Below are positions 41,924 through 49,718 of a DNA stretch of 64,000 bases, piece after piece. The notes beneath the pieces are model-generated. The model made no database searches. It was not told where the DNA came from and worked only from the letters and a program-made list of their open reading frames with translations. Source of the DNA: Hymenobacter psychrophilus (GTDB taxonomy: Bacteria; Bacteroidota; Bacteroidia; Cytophagales; Hymenobacteraceae); assembly GCF_900107135.1 (NCBI RefSeq), contig NZ_FNOV01000016.1:1-64000 (forward strand), given 5' to 3'. Made by a program: the position numbers and the translations under genes. Position 1 is the first letter of the stretch. Every line of letters starts with the position of its first letter.

Positions 41924-42712
41924 ATGAAAGAAGGGCAACGCCTCTGGACCCGGGATGAACTGTTGGTGGCCATCAACCTGTACTGCAAGCTTCCGTTCGG
42001 TCAGCTGCACAAGGGCAACCCGGAAATCATCCGGCTGGCGGCCTTGCTGGGGCGTACGCCCAGCTCCATTGCCCTGAAGCTGGTGAATTTCGCCAGTCTG
42101 GACCCGAGCCTGGACCGGGTGGGTATGAGCAATGCAAGCAAGCTGGACCGGCAAGTGTGGGCAGAGTTCTATGCCGACTGGGCCGGGCGGGTGCTAGAAA
42201 GTGAGCAGCGGCTGGCCGAAGCCCAGCACCTGACGCTGGAGGAGGTAGCTGAGCAGTATGAGCCGCTGCCGCCGCAACCGGTGGGCCGTATGAAAGAGCA
42301 ACTGGTGAAAGTGCGGGTGAACCAGCAATTTTTCCGACGCACGGTCCTGGCCGCCTACGACAATACGTGCTGCGTGACGGGGCTGCGGCAGCCGGCGCTG
42401 CTGGTGGCAGGGCATATCCGGCCCTGGGCCGTAGACGAGGCCAACCGGCTGAACCCGCGCAACGGGCTGGCGCTAAATGCGCTGCACGACCGGGCGTTTG
42501 AGTTGGGTCTTTTCACCATCCGGCCCGACGATTACGTGATTGAGGTGGCACCGTCCGTGCGGCTGAGCAGCCGGCCCGATGCGCAGTCGGCCGGGGCGTT
42601 GCTGGGCCAGTACCATGGGCAGGCGCTGCGGCTGCCGGCGCGGCGGCGGTTTCTGCCGGACCCAGAGTTTCTGGACTGGCACCGGACCAAGTGGAAAAGC
42701 ACACACGTGTAG
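41924..42712 (+). CDS. HNH endonuclease with N-terminal helical DNA-binding region
   Basis: 262 residues. The N-terminal third (WTRDELLVAINLYCKLPFGQLHKGNPEI...LGRTPSSIALKLVNFASLD) looks like a DNA-binding helical domain found before HNH_2-type nucleases. The nuclease core is CCVTGLRQPALLVAGHIRPWAVDEANRLNPRNGLALNALHDRAFELGLF, with the conserved H, N and H. Such proteins occur as stand-alone restriction-like nucleases. No methylase is next to it. A GIY-YIG nuclease gene follows in the same direction. Confidence 0.88.
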   Translation: MKEGQRLWTRDELLVAINLYCKLPFGQLHKGNPEIIRLAALLGRTPSSIALKLVNFASLDPSLDRVGMSNASKLDRQVWAEFYADWAGRVLESEQRLAEAQHLTLEEVAEQYEPLPPQPVGRMKEQLVKVRVNQQFFRRTVLAAYDNTCCVTGLRQPALLVAGHIRPWAVDEANRLNPRNGLALNALHDRAFELGLFTIRPDDYVIEVAPSVRLSSRPDAQSAGALLGQYHGQALRLPARRRFLPDPEFLDWHRTKWKSTHV

Positions 42713-42831
42713 CTATTTACCCCGCCCGTCGCGGCAATGTGCTCAATACTTTCAGAGCCTTGTGGAAGCTTGCTGAGCTGGTAGTCTTACCTTTCAGGGC
42801 CTACGGAGGGCGTTATTCAGTTCCGCTGCTT

Positions 42832-43806
42832 ATGAGCTTGCCAATTATAGATTCGCTGGGATTTCAGGCGGAAGCTGGGCACGATGTTACAGGCCGGGTT
42901 TCCATTGCCGACCGGTTCCCTGCCTCGAAGAGTCGTTGCGGAATTTACCTGCTGCAGTTCAGTGACGGCACCTTCTATATTGGTCAGGCGGTAGATGCTG
43001 TCCGCCGGTTTGCTCAGCACCGCAAGAACTACGATACAATCGTTCGCCACTGGTTTCAATCTGTTGCCAAAGGGCAGCTGGACCAGGTGGAGCAGCGGCT
43101 GATTCGGCAGGCGGAGGCAGCGGGCCTGCTGCTGACCAACAAGACCTTCGTGACCAACGTGGTGGGCGACACTGACCTGGATTTGCTCGTGTCGCCGGCC
43201 GAGCAGGCGGTCTGGCTGGCGGACGGACACCCGCTGGACAACGAGGGAGTGGATTTGAGCCAGTCGGTTGAGGAGAAGTTCAAGGTGAAGTACCGGCAGA
43301 ACTTCCGGCAGCTGCAGCGGCTGCCAGCCTATACCCGCGTGCAGGTTTTGCTGCGCGCTTACATCACGCTGGGCATTCCGGCTTACAAGAAAACCGAGCA
43401 GGCCTTCTGGGCGCTGAGCTGCCTACCCTCCACCAGTGGAGGCAGCCGCTACTTTACGCTGAACATGAATGGCATGGAAGTGCTGGCAGCGGGCAGCGAG
43501 AAGGCCACCAACCAGGGCTTTGTTTTTGCCATCGTCACAGGCAGCTTCTACTCAACTCCGGCAGAGAAGGCCCGCTTTCTGCGCGCTTACGCCTACAATA
43601 TTGAGTCCACGACTTATCAGGCGGCCGGCACCGACCAATACCGGATTAATTTCAAGGGCATGAGCTTTCTGCTGACGGCACTGCAACAGGAGCCAGCCTT
43701 CCGACTGAGCGTGCGGGAAATGAGTCTGCGCCTGATGCGCAGAGGCGGGACCATCTATTCGCCCTATCACTGCTTTGATTTAGCCGAAGATGTACTGCGC
43801 GGCTAA
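42832..43806 (+). CDS. GIY-YIG nuclease-domain protein
   Basis: 324 residues from the ATG at 42832; the open frame extends upstream into the HNH gene but without homology. The GIY-YIG core is CGIYLLQFSDGTFYIGQAVDAVRRFAQH (G-I-Y at about 38, Y-I-G at 51, the R after V-D-A-V), followed by HRKNYDTI and a conserved E in LDQVEQRLI. The remaining 220 residues, of unknown fold, may set target choice. Follows the HNH nuclease gene by 119 bases. Confidence 0.82.
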   Translation: MSLPIIDSLGFQAEAGHDVTGRVSIADRFPASKSRCGIYLLQFSDGTFYIGQAVDAVRRFAQHRKNYDTIVRHWFQSVAKGQLDQVEQRLIRQAEAAGLLLTNKTFVTNVVGDTDLDLLVSPAEQAVWLADGHPLDNEGVDLSQSVEEKFKVKYRQNFRQLQRLPAYTRVQVLLRAYITLGIPAYKKTEQAFWALSCLPSTSGGSRYFTLNMNGMEVLAAGSEKATNQGFVFAIVTGSFYSTPAEKARFLRAYAYNIESTTYQAAGTDQYRINFKGMSFLLTALQQEPAFRLSVREMSLRLMRRGGTIYSPYHCFDLAEDVLRG

Positions 43807-43841
43807 TCAGAAACCAAGGTTAGCACGAGTACCTATACACT

Positions 43842-44162
43842 TCAGGTCAGGTCCTGCACCGGGGCATCGGGGGCCTCGCGCAGCACGACCTGGATGCCGT
43901 GGTCGCGGGACTGGGCGGTGGTGTACTTCTCGCTGCGGCCGATAATTTCGCCGTTGGCCGCCACGTGGTTGAAGCCGTATTGGCCGCTGGCGAAATAAGA
44001 CTCGAAGCGGTGGGGCTGGCAGTTGGTCTGCACCGAGCGGATGCCGTTCTGGCAACTGGCCTTGGTGGTATAGCCCTCGCCCGACTGGACGATTTCGCCG
44101 TTGCCGGCGCGCAGGTGATACCAGTACTGATTACTGCTGTAGAAAATCTGGAAAGCGGCCAT
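43842..44162 (-). CDS. DUF1508 (YegP-like) double-repeat protein
   Basis: 106 residues made of two copies of the DUF1508 unit: FQIFYSSNQYWYHLRAGNGEIVQSGEGY...ASCQNGIRSV and FESYFASGQYGFNHVAANGEIIGRSEKY...SRDHGIQVV. The fold is a small alpha/beta unit; function unknown. First of a row of minus-strand genes when read from the left, last in transcription. Confidence 0.9.
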   Translation of the reverse strand: MAAFQIFYSSNQYWYHLRAGNGEIVQSGEGYTTKASCQNGIRSVQTNCQPHRFESYFASGQYGFNHVAANGEIIGRSEKYTTAQSRDHGIQVVLREAPDAPVQDLT

Positions 44163-44198
44163 AGCGTGAGGGTTGAGTGGTGAAATGATGCAGGGAAG

Positions 44199-44873
44199 TT
44201 AAGCCGCCAGCGGTAAAGCGGCGGTTGGCGAGCAAGGCTGCTGGGCATAGGCCCGCAGCAGGCGCTGGTACTTCTTGCGGCCCTGGGCCATGGTGTCGGC
44301 GTCGGCGGAGAGTTCAACCAGCCAGATTTCGTTGGGGGCCTTCTTCTGGACGCCGATGATGAGGAAGCGCTCGGCCTGCAGCACGTCGGCGTAGAAGGCG
44401 GCCTGGCGGTCGTAGTCGTACTGCTCGACGGTGGCCAGGAAGTGGGTGTAGTCGGGGCAGCTGGTGGTTTTAAAGTCGACCAGCACCCGGCGGCCGAGGC
44501 GCGGGGTGGTGAGCAGCAGGTCGGGGCGGATTTTGACGGTGAGGCCGGTGGCCTCGTGGGTGGCGGTGTGGGTGAGCTCGGGCGTGCCGCGGTAGAGCAG
44601 GTCGCGGCAGTAGCGGTGGCGGCGCACGGCGGCGGCCAGTGTGTCGAGCAGCCGGCGCTGGGCCGGGGCCAACGTGGGCGGCGGCGAGTAGCGGGCCGGT
44701 TCCAGTACGGCCTCGTGGAAGGCCGTGCCGAATACGAAGGCCTGGGGGTTGGCGCGCCGGGGCTGGCCGAGCAGTTCGGCCTTGAGGGTGGACAAGTCGG
44801 TGTTGCTGACGTGGGGCAAAGCACGGTGCTGGGCCTGGGTCAGTTGGGGGTGCGTGGTGAGGTTGGTGAACAT
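44199..44873 (-). CDS. RecE/exonuclease VIII-like PD-(D/E)XK nuclease
   Basis: 224 residues. VSNTDLSTL, FVFGTAFHEAVLEP, TVKIRPDLLL, VLVDFKTTSCPDY and YDRQAAFYADVL follow the order in phage exonuclease VIII-like nucleases (DUF3799): the H of TAFHE, D of RPDLL, D-x-K of DFKTT and Q of RQAAFY form the active site. It would resect double-stranded DNA ends for annealing recombination. A RecT-like annealing partner is not recognised, though the 45353 gene is a candidate by position. Confidence 0.88.
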   Translation of the reverse strand: MFTNLTTHPQLTQAQHRALPHVSNTDLSTLKAELLGQPRRANPQAFVFGTAFHEAVLEPARYSPPPTLAPAQRRLLDTLAAAVRRHRYCRDLLYRGTPELTHTATHEATGLTVKIRPDLLLTTPRLGRRVLVDFKTTSCPDYTHFLATVEQYDYDRQAAFYADVLQAERFLIIGVQKKAPNEIWLVELSADADTMAQGRKKYQRLLRAYAQQPCSPTAALPLAA

Positions 44874-44887
44874 AGCGGTGTTTTTTG

Positions 44888-44972
44888 GAGCTTTTAGCTG
44901 AGAGCTATTAGCTGTTAGCTTCCGGTTGGTGGGCCGTTTTGCTAACAGCTAGAAGCTCTCCGCTAACAGCTT
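44888..44972. repeat. Inverted-repeat spacer, family C
   Basis: Words agctgagagctattagctgttagct on the left and gctaacagctagaagctctccgctaacagct on the right, upstream of the RecE-like gene inside the accessory region. Confidence 0.82.
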
Positions 44973-44979
44973 ATTTGAA

Positions 44980-45255
44980 TTAGGAAATGACGGCCAGCTG
45001 GGGGTTCTCGCCGGCGCGGTGCAGCCAGATGTGGGCGCCACCGCAGCCGACTTCGTAGGCCGGCGACGGGAACAGCGCGCGCACGGCCGGGGCCAGGTCG
45101 CGCACGTCGGACAGCGGTGGGCTGGTGGCCACGAGCTGGGCCAGCTGGGTGAGGCGGGCGGCCTCGGCCTCGTCGGCGGCCGGTTGCCGGTAAACCAGCT
45201 CGGGCAGCTGGGGCGGATATAAGTCGGGGTCGGGCGTACGGGAAGCGAAGGACAT
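44980..45255 (-). CDS. Small hypothetical protein
   Basis: 91 residues from the ATG at 45255 (MSFASRTPDPDLYPPQLPELVYRQP). Ends in a compact GCGGAHIWLHRAGENPQLAVIS. No family recognised. Kept because it lies in frame order within the minus-strand module between the RecE-like gene and the 45353 gene. Confidence 0.5.
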   Translation of the reverse strand: MSFASRTPDPDLYPPQLPELVYRQPAADEAEAARLTQLAQLVATSPPLSDVRDLAPAVRALFPSPAYEVGCGGAHIWLHRAGENPQLAVIS

Positions 45256-45352
45256 AGCGTTAGGTTTAGGTGATGCAGTGGGGCTGGTGGCGGCCAAGCC
45301 GGGGTGGCCCTCTCCCCTACCGGCGGGCGGTGGGAAGAGGGCCGGGCGGCAC

Positions 45353-46057
45353 TCACGCGGCGGGTTCGGCCAGGGCGGCGGTGAGGGCCTCTTCGAGCCG
45401 GGCTGGCGTGGTGGCCGGCGGCGGGCTGTAGGCGTGGCTGGTGCGCAGCTCGGCCGTGCCGGTGTGGGTTTCCTCGCGCCAGATGGGGAAGTCCTGGGCG
45501 AAGTCGCGGCGGGCCACTATCTCGGCCAGCGCGGCGGGCTCGTAGCTAAACTCGGCGATATAGTAGGTGGCTTTCTTGCCCTCCTTGGTCGTCTCCTTCT
45601 TCACGGCGCGCACCGTTACCACTACATCGGCCAGAGTGAGCTCGTCGTAGAACAGCGGCTCAATGAGGCGGTAGAGGTTTTCGACGCTGTAGCCGTGGAA
45701 GAGCACGGCGCAAATGGCGCCTTTGTCGTCGGCGTAGAATAGCTCGGCCCAGAGCTTGCGGCCCATGTTGAGAATGTCGTCGGAGAAGATGCGCCAGGCC
45801 AGCGGGATGAAGCTGAGCGAGCTGCCCAACTGGGCCATGCCGTTGATGTTGAACTGGCCGGCCTTGGCATCGAAGCGAATCTGGCGCGGGTGGCCGGGCA
45901 GGTAGCGGAAGCGGCTGGTTTCGATTACTTCGCCGCTGGCCTCGTCCAGGGTGGCCGTGAGGTAGGCGCGGCTCGGGGTCGGCACGGTGGTGGTGAGGGT
46001 GGCTACGGCGTTGGGCGTAGCGGCGGGGGCTTTGGGGGTCTTGGTGGCAGTAGCCAT
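45353..46057 (-). CDS. Hypothetical protein, possible recombination partner of the RecE-like nuclease
   Basis: 234 residues from the ATG at 46057. After a Thr/Ala-rich N-terminus comes a globular part with QIRFDAKAGQFNINGMAQLGSSLSFIPLAWRIFSDDILNMGRKLWAELFYADDKGAICAVLFHG, and a Pro-rich tail. I recognise no family. Position two genes from an exonuclease VIII-like gene, and the F-I-P-L..W-R segment seen in phage single-strand-binding-type proteins, make a DNA-binding role possible, not shown. Confidence 0.6.
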   Translation of the reverse strand: MATATKTPKAPAATPNAVATLTTTVPTPSRAYLTATLDEASGEVIETSRFRYLPGHPRQIRFDAKAGQFNINGMAQLGSSLSFIPLAWRIFSDDILNMGRKLWAELFYADDKGAICAVLFHGYSVENLYRLIEPLFYDELTLADVVVTVRAVKKETTKEGKKATYYIAEFSYEPAALAEIVARRDFAQDFPIWREETHTGTAELRTSHAYSPPPATTPARLEEALTAALAEPAA

Positions 46058-46125
46058 AACGAAAAGGGTAAGAGGGTGAAAAAAGTGGGGCCCGTTGGCG
46101 GCCGGCCCCGTCGCCGGTGTGGGGG

Positions 46126-46440
46126 TTATTTGAATTGCTTGTCGTGGCAAAGCAGGGCGCGGCCGACGATGGAATCCACACCGCGGGCCTGGGGCTGGTG
46201 CTGGTACCAGAGGTAGGTGGCCAGCAGGTTCAGGTAGGCGGGCTGGCGGAACTTGCCCTCCTCGTCGATGATGAGGATGAGTTCGTCGGAGAGCCGCACC
46301 ACTTCGACGGTCTGGCAGTCGAGCAGCTGGTAGAGCTCAGCTAGGCGGAAGTTGCGGCCGTTGGCGGGGCTGACAGTGCGGGGCTCGGCGCTATGGGGGT
46401 CGAGCAGTTGGGGCTGGTAGGTAGTAGCGGTGGCGGGCAT
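46126..46440 (-). CDS. DUF3846-like small protein
   Basis: 104 residues. The segment DELILIIDEEGKFRQPAYLNLLATYLW...DSIVGRALLC follows the pattern of DUF3846 (an acidic DEEGK turn, N..AT, then D-x-I-V-G), a family of phage and mobile-element proteins of unknown function. Belongs to the minus-strand early-type module, 12 bases after the 46453 gene. Confidence 0.65.
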   Translation of the reverse strand: MPATATTYQPQLLDPHSAEPRTVSPANGRNFRLAELYQLLDCQTVEVVRLSDELILIIDEEGKFRQPAYLNLLATYLWYQHQPQARGVDSIVGRALLCHDKQFK

Positions 46441-46452
46441 GAGGCAAGGGCT

Positions 46453-46623
46453 TTATTTGACGATGTAGGCGGTGAACCTGTCGTTTATAGCATCGGGGCA
46501 CTGCTTCAAATACTCCTCCTTGGCCGCCTTTTTATCGGTGGCGTAGACCAGGGCGTCGGCGCCTACGGAGTGGTTTTCAACCAGGAAGGCGCGTACTGCT
46601 GGCTGGGGCTTATTCTTGGGCAT
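46453..46623 (-). CDS. 56-residue hypothetical protein
   Basis: Starts ATG at 46623 and ends TAA at 46453-46455. The sequence (MPKNKPQPAVRAFLVENHSV, later KKAAKEEYLKQCPD, ending TAYIVK) is hydrophilic and looks like a small alpha/beta domain. Spacing to both neighbours is tight (12 and 47 bases), which supports it as a real gene of the module. Confidence 0.55.
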   Translation of the reverse strand: MPKNKPQPAVRAFLVENHSVGADALVYATDKKAAKEEYLKQCPDAINDRFTAYIVK

Positions 46624-46670
46624 GGTGGTAGGGAATGCGGGGCCGGCGACGGTTGCCGGCCCCTGGTGGA

Positions 46671-46853
46671 TTAGTGGACTGGAAGGGCGGGCGTGATGAT
46701 GAGGCGGCCGGCCTGCACCTCGACCTGGGCCACGGCGCCGGGAGCGAAGCCGGCGGCCTGCAGCCAGTGGCCCGAAAGCAGCAGCTTGGCCGTGGCGGCG
46801 TAGCCGAATGCGCGGCGGCGGTGGCGCACCTCTATTTTTAGCTTGCGTTGCAT
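46671..46853 (-). CDS. SymE-family toxin-like protein
   Basis: 60 residues. After a basic N-terminus, LLLSGHWLQAAGFAPGAVAQVEVQAGRLIITPA fits the SymE pattern (L-x-G-x-W-L-x-x-A-G-F-x-x-G, then G-x-L-x-I-T) built on an AbrB-like fold. SymE is the toxin of a type I toxin-antitoxin system in E. coli controlled by an antisense RNA; many relatives are uncharacterised or DNA-binding. No antisense RNA can be identified by eye. Confidence 0.78.
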   Translation of the reverse strand: MQRKLKIEVRHRRRAFGYAATAKLLLSGHWLQAAGFAPGAVAQVEVQAGRLIITPALPVH

Positions 46854-46863
46854 GGCGGAGACT

Positions 46864-47127
46864 TTAGCGGGCGGAGGATGCGGCGGCGCGGTCGAGGGCG
46901 GCGCGGGGGCTGGCGTGATACACGCGGGCGGCAGTGGAAAGCAGGGCGCGGGCCGCCTGGCGCAGGAGCTTGGCGCAGTGCTTATGGCCGGTGCATTGCT
47001 GACGGTGGTGCAGGTGTTTGTCGCGGGCGTCGGCGTGAGCAGCCTGGGCGCGGGCCAGCAGCCAGAGGGCCGGCAGCGCAGCCGCCCAGCTGGGGGCGGC
47101 TGCTACGGTGGCGGGGGCGCTACGCAT
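46864..47127 (-). CDS. Small hypothetical protein (low-complexity Ala/His/Arg)
   Basis: 87 residues, rich in Ala, Arg and His (KHLHHRQQCTGHKHCAKLLRQAARALL). No family recognised. Its start overlaps the end of the upstream frame by eight bases and it stops 10 bases before SymE, which fits a packed operon, but biased composition in GC-rich DNA leaves doubt. Confidence 0.4.
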   Translation of the reverse strand: MRSAPATVAAAPSWAAALPALWLLARAQAAHADARDKHLHHRQQCTGHKHCAKLLRQAARALLSTAARVYHASPRAALDRAAASSAR

Positions 47128-47476
47128 GGAGGCGGTGGGCTACCCGGCGGGCACGGGCACGGCAGGCGAAACCGGGGCGGACCAGGGCGCGCACCCCGCA
47201 CAAAGCAGCGGCGGCGCGGGCAAGGGCGGCCCGGGCGTGGCGGCGGCAGACCGGAACGCCGGCGGCGGCGGCTTGGGCTACGGCGGCGGCAATGGCGGCG
47301 AACGGGCAAGGGCTGAGCTGCAGGTAGCAGACCCCACCGAGGTGATAGGAGATGCTAAACCGGGCAACCGCGTGGCCGCACGGCGTGACATTGTAGCTGA
47401 TGGCGGCGACATGGCCGGCAACGGGGCCGGACCAGGCGGCGGCGGCGAGCTGCGAGAATTGCAAGGCAGTGAACAT
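47120..47476 (-). CDS. Hypothetical protein, first gene of the minus-strand module
   Basis: 118 residues, Ala- and Cys-containing (FTALQFSQLAAAAW, YNVTPCGHAVARFSISYHLGGVCYLQLSPCPFAAIAAAVAQ). The repeating A-A-V-A-R pattern in the last half is low complexity. No family recognised. The start MFTALQ lies next to the AT-rich control region at 47555-47660 and would be the first gene transcribed from it. Confidence 0.42.
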   Translation of the reverse strand: MFTALQFSQLAAAAWSGPVAGHVAAISYNVTPCGHAVARFSISYHLGGVCYLQLSPCPFAAIAAAVAQAAAAGVPVCRRHARAALARAAAALCGVRALVRPGFACRARARRVAHRLHA

Positions 47477-47587
47477 GGCTGTAGAGGTTAGCCGTGGGGT
47501 GCGCGGCCGGGGGCCCGCCGGGGTGCGCGTGGCGTCCGGGCCTTTCCCGAACTACTACCTAAATATATATAAAAGCACACATAATAC

Positions 47588-47606
47588 ATAACTTATTACA
47601 AGTTAT
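47588..47606. promoter_or_regulatory. Operator-like palindrome and promoters in the divergent control region
   Basis: ATAACTT and AAGTTAT are exact complements five bases apart. They sit in an AT-rich gap between the minus-strand module and the plus-strand SLOG gene. TATTTTTG at 47604-47611 matches the -7 box for the plus strand and overlaps the palindrome by three bases, so a bound protein would block it. No repressor gene is recognised nearby. Confidence 0.45.
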
Positions 47607-47662
47607 TTTTGTATGTTTTTACTTATTTTAGTTGTATATTGATGTATAATAAATATGCAATT

Positions 47663-48067
47663 ATGAAACACAAGACGACAACTGTGGCAGTAGTGGGCAG
47701 CCGGAGCCTGGCGACCTGCCAGGCCCTGCTGGCCCGCCTGCAGGAGCTGCGGGCGACTGGCCGGCTGAGCCGGGTGGTGAGTGGCGGCGCGGCTGGAGTG
47801 GACCAGCTGGCGGCCGGCTGGTGCCGGGCCCACGGGGTGCCGCTGCTGGAACTGCGCCCCGACTACGCCACCTACGGCCCGGCCGCGCCCCACGTGCGCA
47901 ATGCCGCCATAGTGCGCGGGGCTGACTTGGTGCTGGTGTGCTGGGACGGGCAGAGCCGGGGCACGCTGGGCGCGGCCCGCGCCGCCGCCCGCCTGGGCCG
48001 CCGCTGCGAGTGGCTGGCCCACCCCACCCCCGGCGCGCTGCCGGTAGCCGGCGGCCTGGGCCTGTAG
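47663..48067 (+). CDS. SLOG-family protein (DUF2493/YspA-like)
   Basis: 134 residues from the ATG at 47663 (MKHKTTTVAVVGSRSL). VAVVGSRSL, RVVSGGAAGVDQLAAGWCRAHGVPLLELRPDY and ADLVLVCWDGQSRGT..AARAA are the nucleotide-binding SLOG fold, as in DprA-related and LOG proteins. SLOG domains bind or cleave nucleotides and are frequent in phage-conflict genes. Divergent from the minus-strand module with a shared AT-rich control region. Confidence 0.85.
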   Translation: MKHKTTTVAVVGSRSLATCQALLARLQELRATGRLSRVVSGGAAGVDQLAAGWCRAHGVPLLELRPDYATYGPAAPHVRNAAIVRGADLVLVCWDGQSRGTLGAARAAARLGRRCEWLAHPTPGALPVAGGLGL

Positions 48068-48720
48068 CCCACCGGGGCTGCCGGGCCGGCCAATGCCACC
48101 CGGCCGCGAACAAACACTTGAATGCCCTTGGCCAGGGGGTATGGGGGCCGGCCTTGAGGCCCCCGATAATACACGCCCGAAGGGCACCTTATGAGGCGCA
48201 GCCGAGGTGATGCAGCGCGAAGCAGAGCATACTGCGGGGGGTGTGGGGGGACTCCCCCACTTAAACACGCGCCGCAGGCACCCATTCGGTGCGGGGGCTA
48301 GGCGGGCCGACCAGCGGGAGGGCGGCCGGGGCGGTGGGCAGACGGTAGCGGAGGCTGGCCGCCCGGAGCGGAGCAGAGGGCGGTGGGCCGGAGCGGGGCA
48401 CGAGCGGTGAGCGCGGCCGGCTGACTCGCGGGGAACTGGTAGCCGACTGCTGGGGCCCGTTTTTCAGGCCCTGGGCGGGCGGCGTGGCACGGTAGGCAAC
48501 AGTAGTCACAACATCGTGGCGGGAGCATGCGCAAAGGATAGGAAGGGGCGCGACGCAGGAGCCCGTGCGCAGCACCGCAGCGCAGCGGAGCCCTGGATAG
48601 CCTGACCCGCAGGGGTGCGCCTTAATAATACAATTTACACCCTGCCGTCTCGAGATTAATCAGTGTGTGCTTCGATCCAATAATTTGTATATTTTTACAT
48701 AAAAGAAAATATCTACGCTA
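48068..48720. other. 650-base stretch without a convincing gene
   Basis: The first 550 bases are very GC-rich with several overlapping open frames, none with recognisable similarity. The last 80 are AT-rich and likely hold the promoter of the lysis genes (gtatatttttac, about 48687-48698, is a weak TAnnTTT match). An RNA gene cannot be excluded. Confidence 0.55.
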
Positions 48721-49215
48721 ATGGCAACACGTGACAGGGAAATTCGGAGGAGTCAGGTGATAGAACTGGCACCAGCGCAGAAGCGGCGGCAGGCAGAAAG
48801 GCTGACTGAGGCGGCGCCGGTGCTGGCGGCGGCGTACGGGCAGGCGCTGGGCCGCTGGCTGGGCGACCCGGTGTTGCGGCTGGTGGGGCGACCCATCATT
48901 ACCGAGTGCTACCGCAGCGCGGAGCGGCAGAACGAGCTTTACCGGCAAGGGCGGAGCATGCCGGGGCCTATCGTGACCTACAAGCGCGGTGGGGAGTCGA
49001 ACCACAACCTGGGCCCTCCTACCCCGGCGCTGGACGTGGCGTTTCAGCTGGCGGATGGGTCGGTGTCGTGGTCGGCACTGCTGCTGAGCAAGTTTGCCCG
49101 GCTGATGAAGTACGCCGATGCGCGGGTGGTGTGGGGGGGCGACTGGCCCTCGTTCAGGGACCGGCCGCACTTTGAGCTGCTGAGCGCGCAGAAAGGAGGG
49201 CCGGGCCGTGAATAG
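48721..49215 (+). CDS. Phage-type endolysin, M15 peptidase (L-alanyl-D-glutamate peptidase-like)
   Basis: 164 residues. After an N-terminal helix, RSAERQNELYRQGR, a Gly-rich loop, ESNHNLGPPTPALDVAF (zinc ligands H and D), FARLMKYADARVVWGGDW and DRPHFELL (third ligand H, catalytic acid before it) define an M15C-type peptidase like T5 endolysin. No signal peptide, consistent with release through a holin. It overlaps the next gene by eight bases. Confidence 0.92.
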   Translation: MATRDREIRRSQVIELAPAQKRRQAERLTEAAPVLAAAYGQALGRWLGDPVLRLVGRPIITECYRSAERQNELYRQGRSMPGPIVTYKRGGESNHNLGPPTPALDVAFQLADGSVSWSALLLSKFARLMKYADARVVWGGDWPSFRDRPHFELLSAQKGGPGRE

Positions 49216-49645
49216 CGTGTTTGAGCACTGGGGCGTGGTGACGTCGGTGGTGGCCGGGGCGGTGGCCGTGCTGCTCTACTTCGTGAAGAACTGGCGGGCG
49301 GTGGAGGAGCTGAAGGCGACCTGCGTGGCCAATCAGCAGAAGGCCGAGGCGTTGTCGGTGCGGGTGGATGAGTTCCACGTTTCGGCGGTGGCCCGCGAGG
49401 AGAAGCTGCGGCTGGAAATGGGCAAGCAGGCCGAGGCTATTCGGACCGAGGCCCTGCAGCAGCGCACCGAGCTACGCCGGGAGATGGTGGAGCTGGTAAT
49501 GAAGCTGGGCGAGAAGCTGGCCCACATCGACAAGACCATGGCCTTGGTGGAGGAGCGCACGAAGCTGCTCACCGACTTCACCAAAGACCAGCAGAAGCGC
49601 AATGAGTGGGCCGACCGGATTCTGGCCCGGCTGGATAAAGAGTAA
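49208..49645 (+). CDS. Membrane-anchored coiled-coil protein of the lysis cassette
   Basis: 145 residues, GTG start at 49208 inside the end of the endolysin gene. One N-terminal membrane helix (VVTSVVAGAVAVLLYFV) is followed by about 100 residues of coiled coil (KAEALSVRVDEF...LVMKLGEKLAHIDKTMALVEERTKLL). The layout resembles an inner-membrane spanin or a hemolysin XhlA-type holin partner. Translational coupling to the endolysin supports a role in lysis. Confidence 0.75.
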   Translation: MNSVFEHWGVVTSVVAGAVAVLLYFVKNWRAVEELKATCVANQQKAEALSVRVDEFHVSAVAREEKLRLEMGKQAEAIRTEALQQRTELRREMVELVMKLGEKLAHIDKTMALVEERTKLLTDFTKDQQKRNEWADRILARLDKE

Positions 49646-49718
49646 GCTGACAGCTTTTAGCTGCTAGCTACTGGTAGACAAGGACCCAACTATTTCCTAA
49701 CAACTAACATTACCTACC

